7,227 nucleotides of DNA from Bacteroidales bacterium (GCA_009784635.1 WRBG01000103.1:1-7227); one strand, 5' to 3'. Counted from the first letter of the stretch, positions 1 through 6,711 are shown. The notes: generated by a model from the letters alone, not told the origin. A program made the numbers and translations.

Positions 1-242
1 AACATCTTTCACATTAGCAAATAGTATTTGCAATAGTCGTTTTTGTAGCTTTTGCCTCCGTACTGTCTCGGTACAAACGCTGTCGCTCGTCCGTATTTTG
101 GTGGTGTACGGAAAAACCGGAAAAATGACTTGTGGTTTTTTAAAAAATTTTGACGTTAGACTTTTGCAAACGAACACCCCCATAGCCAAGGTAGCGGGGT
201 CTATGGTGCGGGAGGAGGGTAAAAAAGCGGCGGCAGAAGGCT
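1..242. other. Left-edge stretch without a secure gene; AT-rich and palindrome-rich, with a marginal open frame 183..1 on the minus strand
   Basis: Nothing here reads as a recognisable protein. On the minus strand a frame starting with ATG at 183 stays open to the window edge (61 codons, beginning MGVFVCKSLTSKFFKKP), but its Lys/Arg/Gln/Ser-rich composition matches no family I know and no TAnnTTTG box precedes it. The stretch holds several short perfect symmetries: GCAAATAGTATTTGC at 17-31, CCGTAC at 58-63 paired with GTACGG at 106-111, TTTTTTAAAAAA at 136-147, TTTGCAAA at 163-170, and CCATAG at 180-185 paired with CTATGG at 201-206. This density fits a non-coding repetitive element better than a gene, but a truncated small gene cannot be excluded. 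No tRNA or ribosomal signature was seen. Confidence 0.3.
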
Positions 243-1496
243 TTAAGGGGTGATTTTGTGGATGCTGAGTCCCAAGGAGGCCAAGTCGTCCCAAAAACGG
301 GGGTAGGTTTTGGCTACGCAGGATTCGCCGGAAAGAAATACGGGACTTTGGGCGCCTGTGGCGGCTATGGCTACGGCCATGGCTATGCGGTGGTCGTGAT
401 GACTGTCGATGACCGCTCCCGCAATCGGCTCCACACTTTTGCCTCCATGCACCGTCAATTCATCGCCTTCAAGGTTTGCGGTAACACCCAATTGACCTAA
501 TATCCGCGCCAGCGCCTCTCCCCTGCTGCTCTCTTTGCTTTTAAGTCGTCCTGCTCCTTTAAACAGGGAAACGCCTAAGGCGTATGCAGCCAAGGCTGCA
601 AGGGCCGGCGCCAAGTCGGGGGCATGGGTCAAATCAAACACAAAGGGGTTCAATCCATGGGGTACGCTTATTTCCCAATCCGCTCCCATTTGTGTACACA
701 GGACGCCCGCAGAGCGTAGCGCCTCTATGACCACGCTGTCGGGAGCTGTCGCGTGTACGGCCCCAAGCCCTTTTACCACACACTTCGCTCCTTGATGCTT
801 TGCGGAGCTGACGGCGGCGGCGGCCATGATGGCCGCCGCCGCGCTCCAGTCGCGCGGCGCCGTCACTTCTGTAGGCCGGTACGACTGTCCGCCCGATATC
901 CGGTAGCAAAAACCCGCCGTCTGCGAAGCAGGCATCACCTCTACATAGACGCCAAATCTAAGCATCACGTCTAAAGTCAAATCGATATAAGGAAGACTTA
1001 CCGGATGCCGAAGGGTGATACAGGAATCGTCTTCTAATAAAGGCAACGCCATCAACAACCCACTCATTGCTTGAGAACCCAACCGGCCATCTACCACGCC
1101 CTCTCCGGCGCGCAACGGCCCCTCTACCTGCAACGGGAAACCCGATTCGGGCGGACTGCACTGTGCGCCAAAGGTATGCAAGGCTTGAGCCAAAGAGGAA
1201 AGCGGCCGTTGCCGCAAAGTGCCTTGGGCTGTAAAGAATATGGGACGCGGCTGTAATGCGGCCACAGGGGCCATTAGGTGGAGCGCCAGCGCCGATTCTC
1301 CGCAGTCAACCGGCCTCCCCATGCGCAACTGCGTCAATGCTCGTTGCGTAAACAAAACATCTTCACAGCCGGAGAGGTTCTCCAATACACTCCCTCCTCC
1401 CGCCAAATAGTCGGCCACCAACGCCCTAATCGAAAAGCTCTTGGACGGAGGCGCCGATACCGCGCCCTGCAACATGCCGGGAATAATTTGAATCAT
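243..1496 (-). CDS. aroA: 3-phosphoshikimate 1-carboxyvinyltransferase (EPSP synthase)
   Basis: This cytoplasmic enzyme transfers the enolpyruvyl group of PEP to shikimate-3-phosphate, the sixth step of the shikimate pathway. Residues are numbered from the upstream TTG at 1526; subtract 10 for the ATG start at 1496. The substrate loop PPSKSFSIRA (26-35) carries Lys29, Ser30 and Arg34. LRQRPLSSL (104-112) matches the RP motif, GSQAMSGLLM (150-159) the SSQ motif, and DWSAAAA (226-232) the D-x-S motif. PDLAPALAAL (303-312) holds the catalytic Asp304, KESSR (331-335) holds Glu332 and Arg335, DHRIAMA (378-384) holds Arg380, and Lys406 sits in AKTYPRFWDDL. Two residues are odd: the usual G-x-x-G-T-x-x-R loop reads GESALALH (76-83), with Ala79 for Gly and His83 for Arg. 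Length is normal. The ATG at 1496 is preferred because the alternative TTG at 1526 lies inside the -7 promoter box. The gene is monocistronic as far as the window shows. Family assignment is firm. Confidence 0.96.
   Translation of the reverse strand: MIQIIPGMLQGAVSAPPSKSFSIRALVADYLAGGGSVLENLSGCEDVLFTQRALTQLRMGRPVDCGESALALHLMAPVAALQPRPIFFTAQGTLRQRPLSSLAQALHTFGAQCSPPESGFPLQVEGPLRAGEGVVDGRLGSQAMSGLLMALPLLEDDSCITLRHPVSLPYIDLTLDVMLRFGVYVEVMPASQTAGFCYRISGGQSYRPTEVTAPRDWSAAAAIMAAAAVSSAKHQGAKCVVKGLGAVHATAPDSVVIEALRSAGVLCTQMGADWEISVPHGLNPFVFDLTHAPDLAPALAALAAYALGVSLFKGAGRLKSKESSRGEALARILGQLGVTANLEGDELTVHGGKSVEPIAGAVIDSHHDHRIAMAVAIAATGAQSPVFLSGESCVAKTYPRFWDDLASLGLSIHKITP
814..842. repeat. 29-bp perfect GC-rich palindrome inside aroA
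   Basis: Two 14-bp arms (814-827 and 829-842) are exact reverse complements around a single central base, G828. The arms consist largely of GGC/GCC triplets. On the coding (minus) strand they encode most of a run of alanines either side of Ile-Met, just after the D-W-S motif of AroA. The symmetry arises because alanine codons ending in G are used on one side and codons ending in C on the other, so it may be a by-product of GC-rich alanine coding. As RNA or single-stranded DNA it would form a very stable hairpin. Confidence 0.85.
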
Positions 1497-1523
1497 TTTT
1501 ATGCGCTCTTTTTTCTTCACCTG

Positions 1524-1531
1524 CAAAGATA
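1524..1531 (-). promoter_or_regulatory. Promoter -7 box (TATCTTTG) for aroA
   Basis: Read on the minus strand, positions 1531 to 1524 are TATCTTTG, an exact match to the Bacteroidetes TAnnTTTG -7 element. A convincing -33 TTTG is not visible at the expected 19-21 bp upstream. Transcription should start a few bases downstream, near 1515-1519. That gives a leader of roughly 20 bases to the ATG at 1496 and makes the in-frame TTG at 1526 unusable as a start. Confidence 0.7.
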
Positions 1532-1647
1532 GAACTATTTTCAGACCTTAACCCATGCTGATTTGATAGACCATCTTCGACAAATAGACGTCATGACTTA
1601 TTGGAAATAGCATCAATCCGGAATTTTAAAAATCAGGAAAATATTAC

Positions 1648-1655
1648 TACCTTTG
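1648..1655 (+). promoter_or_regulatory. Promoter -7 box (TACCTTTG) for the toxin-antitoxin operon
   Basis: TACCTTTG is an exact match to TAnnTTTG and lies 22 bp before the antitoxin ATG at 1678, so the leader would be only about 15 bases. The -33 position holds a T-rich run (TTTTAAA near 1624-1630) rather than a clean TTTG. No obvious palindromic operator overlaps the box, although type II antitoxins normally repress their own promoter. Confidence 0.65.
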
Positions 1656-1677
1656 TACCGATTTTAGAGAAATCAGT

Positions 1678-1902
1678 ATGAGTACAGCAGTTGTAGAAAT
1701 AAAAAATGATATTGCCTATAGTTTTTTGCAAAATCTGGAGCAAATCAATGTACTTAGGATTGTCACGCGAGATGTTGCAAAACATGCTCCAACGCAAAAA
1801 CTGTCTGAACGTTTCGCAGGTTGTCTTTCGAGCGAACGAGTTGATGAGTTGCAACAAGAACTCTCCCAAATGCGCAATGAATGGAACAGAAGTACCTATT
1901 AG
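1678..1902 (+). CDS. Putative antitoxin of a type II (VapBC-like) toxin-antitoxin pair
   Basis: This 74-residue protein directly precedes a PIN-domain toxin and overlaps it by 22 bp, the usual antitoxin-first order. Its N-terminus (AVVEIKNDIAYSFLQNLEQI, 4-23) reads as a short beta strand followed by an amphipathic helix. The C-terminus (KLSERFAGCL at 41-50, then a helix ending MRNEWNRSTY) resembles the tails of small Bacteroidota proteins found next to PIN toxins, judged from memory. Such tails usually wrap the toxin and block its active site. No ribbon-helix-helix, AbrB, Phd or HTH motif is clearly recognisable, so DNA binding and autoregulation are inferred, not seen. It has its own -7 box at 1648-1655. 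GC is well below the flanking core genes. The gene is certain enough; its role rests on context. Confidence 0.8.
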   Translation: MSTAVVEIKNDIAYSFLQNLEQINVLRIVTRDVAKHAPTQKLSERFAGCLSSERVDELQQELSQMRNEWNRSTY

Positions 1903-2258
1903 ACACCAATGCCGTGCTTGATTTTCTGGGCAATAAATTACATTTGAAAGCCCAAGGTGTAATGTCCCAAATTATTGACACAGAAATAAATCTTTCGGTT
2001 ATCAACAAGATGGAATTGCTCGGTTTTTCAAAAATAGAATCAGAACTTGTTGATTTTGTGAATTATGCCAGTATTCTACCTATTAGCGATGAAGTCGTGG
2101 AAAAAACCATTGAGATACGTAAGATTCACAGGATAAAGTTGCCGGATGCTATCATAGCCGCCACGGCAATCGTTCACAATATGACAGTCGTAACCCATAA
2201 TGTCTTTGACTTCAAAAATATTGATGGATTGATGATTTTGAATCTTTGGGATAGTTGA
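1881..2258 (+). CDS. PIN-domain toxin, VapC-like ribonuclease
   Basis: At 125 residues this is a complete single PIN domain, the fold of Mg2+-dependent VapC endoribonucleases that cut tRNA, rRNA or other RNA when freed from antitoxin. The acidic residues sit in their usual order: Asp8 in YLLDTNAVLDFL, Glu45 in INKMELLGF, Asp89 in KLPDAIIAATA, and Asp110 in VVTHNVFDF, with Asn107 beside it. All are intact, so the nuclease should be active. The ATG at 1881 lies within the antitoxin gene in another frame, so translation is likely coupled. The substrate RNA cannot be told from sequence. Composition is AT-rich like its partner, in line with mobility. A small hairpin (GAATC-CGC-GATTC, 2257-2269) spans the end of the stop codon but has no T-run, so it is not called a terminator. 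Confidence 0.93.
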   Translation: MEQKYLLDTNAVLDFLGNKLHLKAQGVMSQIIDTEINLSVINKMELLGFSKIESELVDFVNYASILPISDEVVEKTIEIRKIHRIKLPDAIIAATAIVHNMTVVTHNVFDFKNIDGLMILNLWDS

Positions 2259-2316
2259 ATCCGCGATTCTATTGAAAGGCGGCTGGATGTTGTAAGTTAT
2301 AAATAAATATATTGAT

Positions 2317-3306
2317 ATGGAAATTGTTCTCAGCGGAATTCGCTCCACAGGCCACCTGCACTTGGGCAACTATTACGGCGCCCTGCGCAACTTTGTTCAG
2401 ATGCAGGACAGCCATAAATGTTTCTTTTTTATTGCCGACTTGCACTCGTTGACCACCCACCCCAAAGCCGAGGACTTTCACGCGGGCGTAAAGGCCATCT
2501 TGGCCGAATACTTGGCTGCCGGATTAGACCCCGAAAAGGTGACTCTTTTTGTGCAAAGCAACGTACCCGAAGTGTCGGAACTTTACGTGTTGCTCAACAT
2601 GGTGGCTTACAAGGGAGAATTGGAGCGAACCACCTCTTTTAAAGACAAAATACGGGGACAGGAAGACAACGTAAACGCCGGACTCCTCACCTATCCCGTA
2701 CTCATGGCCGCCGATATCTTAATCCACCGCGCCCACAAGGTGCCGGTGGGCAAAGACCAAGAGCAGCACTTAGAGATGGCCAGACTTTTTGCCCGCAGGT
2801 TCAATAATTTATATGGAACACAGGTTTTTGTAGAGCCTCAAGCTTTTAATTTTGGCAAGGATTTGCTCAAAATTCCGGGTTTGGACGGCAGCGGCAAGAT
2901 GGGCAAGAGCGAGGGCAACGGCATTTATTTGATGGACGATGAAAAGACCATCCACAAAAAGGTGATGCGCGCCGTTACCGACAGCGGGCCTACCCAAGCC
3001 AACAGCCCCATGCCCGAATCGATTCAAAACATCTTTACCCTCCTTAAAGTGGTCTCCACTCCCGACACAGTGTCCTATTTTACAGATAAATACAACGATT
3101 GCACCATTCGTTACGGCGACCTCAAAAAGCAGTTGGCCAATGATATTTGCAAACAAATCAATCCGATTCGGGAACGAATCCTTGCCATTGGCGGGGACGA
3201 TTCTTACCTAAGGTATGTTATGGAAAAAGGAACCGCCGAGGCCCGCGCCAGCGCCCAAACCACCATGAAAGAGGTTCGTAAAGCAGTCGGATTCAAATCA
3301 TTCTAA
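2317..3306 (+). CDS. trpS: Tryptophanyl-tRNA synthetase (class Ic)
   Basis: This 329-residue cytoplasmic enzyme charges tRNA-Trp using ATP. The HIGH-type ATP motif is in GIRSTGHLHLGNYYGA (7-22), with HLGN at 15-18. GLLTYPVLMAADIL (122-135) is the tryptophan-binding segment, and its Asp133 lines up with the indole-contacting Asp of bacterial TrpRS. VGKDQEQHLEMAR (144-156) is the family motif before the second ATP signature, which reads KMGKS (194-198) in GSGKMGKSEGNG. Gly in place of the usual central Ser is familiar in Bacteroidota TrpRS and should not impair function. The C-terminal helical anticodon-binding region follows, with RYGDLKKQLANDI. Length is normal. The gene lies 58 bp after the PIN toxin and 21 bp before dnaG. 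No exact TAnnTTTG box is visible in the short upstream gap, so it may be transcribed from within or through the toxin gene. Confidence 0.97.
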   Translation: MEIVLSGIRSTGHLHLGNYYGALRNFVQMQDSHKCFFFIADLHSLTTHPKAEDFHAGVKAILAEYLAAGLDPEKVTLFVQSNVPEVSELYVLLNMVAYKGELERTTSFKDKIRGQEDNVNAGLLTYPVLMAADILIHRAHKVPVGKDQEQHLEMARLFARRFNNLYGTQVFVEPQAFNFGKDLLKIPGLDGSGKMGKSEGNGIYLMDDEKTIHKKVMRAVTDSGPTQANSPMPESIQNIFTLLKVVSTPDTVSYFTDKYNDCTIRYGDLKKQLANDICKQINPIRERILAIGGDDSYLRYVMEKGTAEARASAQTTMKEVRKAVGFKSF

Positions 3307-3327
3307 TTATTATCCCTCCCTGCTTTC

Positions 3328-5355
3328 ATGATAGACCGCTCCGTTATATCCCGCATTATAGACACCGCCCAGATTGTGGAGGTAATAGGCGAGTTTGTAA
3401 CGCTCAAACGGCGCGGAGCCAACTATATGGCTTGCTGTCCTTTTCATAACGAAAAAACCCCTTCTTTCTCGGTTTCGCCCGCCAAGGGCATCTACAAATG
3501 TTTTGGCTGCGGCAAGGCCGGCAATGTGGTGAATTTTGTGATGGAGCATGAACAGCTCAGTTATGTGGAAGCCCTCAAATATTTGGGAAAAAAATACGGA
3601 ATCACCGTAGAGGAGGAAGAAGAAGGCCCCGAAGCACAGGCTAATCGCCTCAAGCACGAAGCGATGATGAGCGCCTCTGCTTTTGCCCAAAAATACTACA
3701 ACGACTCCCTGTGGAATACGCCCATGGGCAAAGCAGTGGGACTAAGCTATTTTAGGGAGCGCGGATTTACAGACGCCACCATCCGCAACTTTCAGTTGGG
3801 CTTTGCCCCCGACCACCGCGACTCCTTTTCCAAGGCCGCCCTTGCCGCCGGACATCCCCAAGACATTTTGGTCGCCACCGGCCTCTCCATACATCGAGAA
3901 TCTGAATCTGACGACCGTCCTGCCTATCTGACAGACCGTTTTTACGACCGCGTCCTCTTTTCTATTCACTCCCTAAGCGGTCGGGTTGTCGCCTTTGGCG
4001 GACGCACCCTGCGCACCGATAAAGCGTCTCCCAAATATATCAACTCCCCGGAGAGCGAAATTTATTCCAAAAGCCGCTCCCTCTACGGACTCTTTTTTGC
4101 CAAACAAGCGATTACCCGCGCCCAAAAGTGCTATTTGGTAGAGGGATATACAGACGTACTCTCGCTCTTTCAAGCGGGAATAGAGAATGTGGTCGCATCG
4201 GGCGGCACCTCCCTCACCACCGACCAGACCCGTTTAATCAAACGCTTTGCCCCTCAAGTTACGGTGCTTTTTGACGGGGATGAGGCCGGAATTAAGGCCT
4301 CGTTGCGGGGCATTGATATGCTGTTGGAAGAAGGTTTGCAGGTCAAGGTGGTGCTTTTTCCCCATGGAGAAGACCCCGACTCATTCGCCAATAGCCATAG
4401 TCCCAAAGAGTTGCTTGATTTTTTGAATCAATCGGAACAAGATTTTATCGGATTTAAAATCAACCTGTTACTCAAAGAAGGGGCCAAAGACCCCCTCCGG
4501 CGTGCCCAATTGATTAACGATGTCGTACACAGCATTTCCGTTATTCCGGACGCCATTACGCGGTCGGTCTATATGGAGGAGAGCGCCCGCCGCTTGAATG
4601 TAGAGGAAGGCGTTTTGGTACAGGAAGTGGCCGCCCAGCGCCGCAAACGCATTTTTGGCAATTACCACCGAGAACTTGCGCCGGAAACCGAACCGCCTCC
4701 CGCCGCCAACATTCCGGTTCCCTCGTTCATCACCCAAACCTATTGCGCCACTGCCGAAAAAGAGCTTATTTACTATCTGTTAAAGTTTGGGCAACACACC
4801 CTTTTTACCCGCGCCAACCTAGAATCCGGCAACTCCGACATTACCGTAGCCCAGTACATTACCGCCGAACTGCGGAACGATGAACTCGAATTTCAGAATC
4901 TGCTTTATAAAAACATTTTTGACGAATACAGCCGGATTTCCCAAGCCTCCGAACAGGAACAATCTCGGCAGGAGTTCAAACAGGAGCAGCCCCAACAAGA
5001 GCCGGTCAAGGAATCCGCCGACCTCGAACACCAAAAATACTTTATCAACCATCCCGATATTGCCGTGGCCGAAGTGGCGCTTGAGCTGTTGGACGATCGT
5101 CATCCCATCACCATCAAGCATTACCGCGATGCCATGATGCCGGAAGAACTACAAATCGCCAAAGCCGTTCCCAAGGCGGTATTGGTCTATAAATCCAAAA
5201 TCACCGGACAGGCATACAACGCCCTTTGCGCCCACTTGGAGAAAGCCCAAGCGGAACAAAATCAAGAACAAATGTCCACCCTAATGGAACAAATCCGCAT
5301 TTTGCTCCGCATCCGCAATGCCTTCTCGCACGAACTTAAACGACTGACGCTTTAG
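3328..5355 (+). CDS. dnaG: DNA primase DnaG
   Basis: DnaG makes the short RNA primers used by DNA polymerase at the replication fork, working with the DnaB helicase. The N-terminal CHC2 zinc domain shows Cys37-x2-His40 (CCPFHNEKTPSFSV) and Cys58-x2-Cys61 (YKCFGCGKAGN). RFYDRVLFSIHSLSGRVVAF (204-223) is the conserved basic motif of the catalytic core. The TOPRIM domain has Glu272 in YLVEGYTDVLSL and Asp316-x-Asp318 in VLFDGDEAG, with GEDPDSF (347-353) after it; all metal ligands are intact. The C-terminal third (from about 440) is divergent and should include the helicase-binding helices; it contains a Gln/Glu-rich low-complexity segment at about 540-568. The 675-residue length is at the long end for DnaG. 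The start ATG is 21 bp after trpS and no promoter is seen between them, so the two are probably one transcript. The last 20 bp overlap the convergent ATPase gene. Confidence 0.97.
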   Translation: MIDRSVISRIIDTAQIVEVIGEFVTLKRRGANYMACCPFHNEKTPSFSVSPAKGIYKCFGCGKAGNVVNFVMEHEQLSYVEALKYLGKKYGITVEEEEEGPEAQANRLKHEAMMSASAFAQKYYNDSLWNTPMGKAVGLSYFRERGFTDATIRNFQLGFAPDHRDSFSKAALAAGHPQDILVATGLSIHRESESDDRPAYLTDRFYDRVLFSIHSLSGRVVAFGGRTLRTDKASPKYINSPESEIYSKSRSLYGLFFAKQAITRAQKCYLVEGYTDVLSLFQAGIENVVASGGTSLTTDQTRLIKRFAPQVTVLFDGDEAGIKASLRGIDMLLEEGLQVKVVLFPHGEDPDSFANSHSPKELLDFLNQSEQDFIGFKINLLLKEGAKDPLRRAQLINDVVHSISVIPDAITRSVYMEESARRLNVEEGVLVQEVAAQRRKRIFGNYHRELAPETEPPPAANIPVPSFITQTYCATAEKELIYYLLKFGQHTLFTRANLESGNSDITVAQYITAELRNDELEFQNLLYKNIFDEYSRISQASEQEQSRQEFKQEQPQQEPVKESADLEHQKYFINHPDIAVAEVALELLDDRHPITIKHYRDAMMPEELQIAKAVPKAVLVYKSKITGQAYNALCAHLEKAQAEQNQEQMSTLMEQIRILLRIRNAFSHELKRLTL

Positions 5356-6694
5356 GGGGGTGTTTCAATATCTCTTCAAGCCTGCCCACATAATAAAATG
5401 GCAAGTTGATGAGTTTGATTTTTTTACCCTGCGGTGTTGTCACTTCATTTATCGAAAATGGCTGCGACCAAACCCTTACGGCAATGTCGTGTGGCGCTTC
5501 GTCCATAAACAGATGCAGGGAACGGAGTTTGGAGTTATGTCCCGATTTTACTTCTATCGGAATAACCTTATTATCAAACTGCAATACAAAATCGACTTCT
5601 GCATCGGAATCTTTTTTATTTCGTACCCAAAAATATCGCAGGTTTGAAACGCGACTGTCCAATGCCAACAACTCTTGAGCCACAATCTGCTCGGCAATCT
5701 TTCCCCTCCAAGCGTCTAAAATGTCCATCGACCCAAACACTTCCTTTTGCACATTGGCAGCATAATTGACCAAGCCACTATCAAGCCACAACAATTTTGG
5801 CGAACGTTTCAAGTCTTTTGTTACAGGCACAAGCGTATCGATTGTTGGGTGACAAAGCTCTAAGACAAAGGTTTTTTCCAATGCACGAAATGCCTCGCCC
5901 ATTTCACGCGATTTGTACGAAGAACCGGCAAAGCCGCTTAATGCTATGCGCTCCGCGGCAAATTTCCACCCGGACTGCAATATGTAGCGAATCGTTTGAC
6001 CCATTGTCTCATTTCGAGCATATTTCTCAATATCGTCCCGATAACTTGTCAACAGGCTTTCGTAGATGTTGTTCAACCCAAGAAAGTTCTTGTTTTGGGC
6101 GTAATCGGCAACCACTTCGGGCATTCCGCCAATGAGTGTGAATCTGTTGAACAGGTTCATTGTTTTTATGTGTAGTGCTTCTGATATCTTGCAGTTGAGC
6201 AATGCTTTTTCAAGTTGAATTTCGCCAATAGCCCGCAGAAATTCGTTGAAAACGCAAGGACGAACAGCCAAATACTCCACACGTCCAACAGGAAACGAAG
6301 TTTTTTTACTTAACATGGTTTCCAACAGCGAACCTGCAGCAATCACGTACAAATCAGGCAATTTTGCTTCGTAAAAATAGCGAAGCTTGGTAATTGCCAT
6401 TTTGGAATTTTGAATTTCGTCAATAAACAAAAGCGTCTTGCCCCATTTATTTTCTTTGTTGCAGAAAAGAAAAATTTCCGCTACAAGGTCGTCAATTTCC
6501 TGCTCTTTTTCAAACAGGGCTATTGCGCTTGGATTTTTCTCAAAATTCAGATATAGATAATTCTCAAACCGCCTTGCGAAACAATCAACAAGCGTGGTTT
6601 TTCCAACTTGGCGTGAACCTCTTAATATTAATGGCTTGCGATTACTGTTTGCTGCCCACTGTTCCAACTTTGCAACTATATTTCTCTCAAACAT
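5336..6694 (-). CDS. AAA ATPase with C-terminal DUF4143 domain
   Basis: This 452-residue protein belongs to the widespread AAA_14/DUF4143 ATPase family, often present in many copies in Bacteroidota and without a settled role. Walker A is GSRQVGKTT (26-34, Lys32), Walker B is TLLFIDEIQ (87-95, Asp92-Glu93), and a sensor-like AAGSLLE follows at 119-125. The C-terminal DUF4143 region holds a PD-(D/E)xK-like set: Glu335 in GKIAEQIVAQEL, Asp368 in AEVDFVL, and Glu381-Val-Lys383 in VIPIEVKSG. It has a -7 box and three 33-bp repeats upstream. The gene converges on dnaG, and its last codons (encoding KASVV) lie within the dnaG coding end. A run of six C on the coding strand (5355-5360) precedes those codons. 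GC is lower than in dnaG, suggesting acquisition. No partner gene is evident; the upstream gene is separated by 161 bp. Confidence 0.93.
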   Translation of the reverse strand: MFERNIVAKLEQWAANSNRKPLILRGSRQVGKTTLVDCFARRFENYLYLNFEKNPSAIALFEKEQEIDDLVAEIFLFCNKENKWGKTLLFIDEIQNSKMAITKLRYFYEAKLPDLYVIAAGSLLETMLSKKTSFPVGRVEYLAVRPCVFNEFLRAIGEIQLEKALLNCKISEALHIKTMNLFNRFTLIGGMPEVVADYAQNKNFLGLNNIYESLLTSYRDDIEKYARNETMGQTIRYILQSGWKFAAERIALSGFAGSSYKSREMGEAFRALEKTFVLELCHPTIDTLVPVTKDLKRSPKLLWLDSGLVNYAANVQKEVFGSMDILDAWRGKIAEQIVAQELLALDSRVSNLRYFWVRNKKDSDAEVDFVLQFDNKVIPIEVKSGHNSKLRSLHLFMDEAPHDIAVRVWSQPFSINEVTTPQGKKIKLINLPFYYVGRLEEILKHPPKASVV

Positions 6695-6711
6695 ATGCTT
6701 TACATTTTTTG

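Noticed and set aside
224..244. Possible rho-independent terminator after aroA (AAAGC paired with GCTTT, followed by a T-run on the minus strand)
   Set aside because: The stem is only five base pairs with two G-C pairs and an 11-base loop, too weak to call a terminator.
258..909. Several open frames opposite or alternative to aroA (glycine-rich or arginine-rich translations)
   Set aside because: They are shadows of the GC-rich aroA coding sequence, whose frame carries all the conserved motifs.
1763..2008. Minus-strand frame across the toxin-antitoxin pair
   Set aside because: It overlaps both better-supported genes and has no recognisable motifs or promoter.
2241..2248. AATCTTTG near the end of the toxin gene as a trpS promoter box
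   Set aside because: It misses the first T of TAnnTTTG and has no well-spaced -33 element, so it was left uncalled, though it is the best candidate in the area.
2257..2269. Hairpin GAATC-CGC-GATTC at the toxin stop codon as a terminator
   Set aside because: The stem has five base pairs and no T-run follows, and transcription into trpS may be needed.
2891..2908. KMGKS instead of KMSKS in TrpRS as a catalytic defect
   Set aside because: Gly at this position is familiar in Bacteroidota TrpRS and the flanking lysines are intact.
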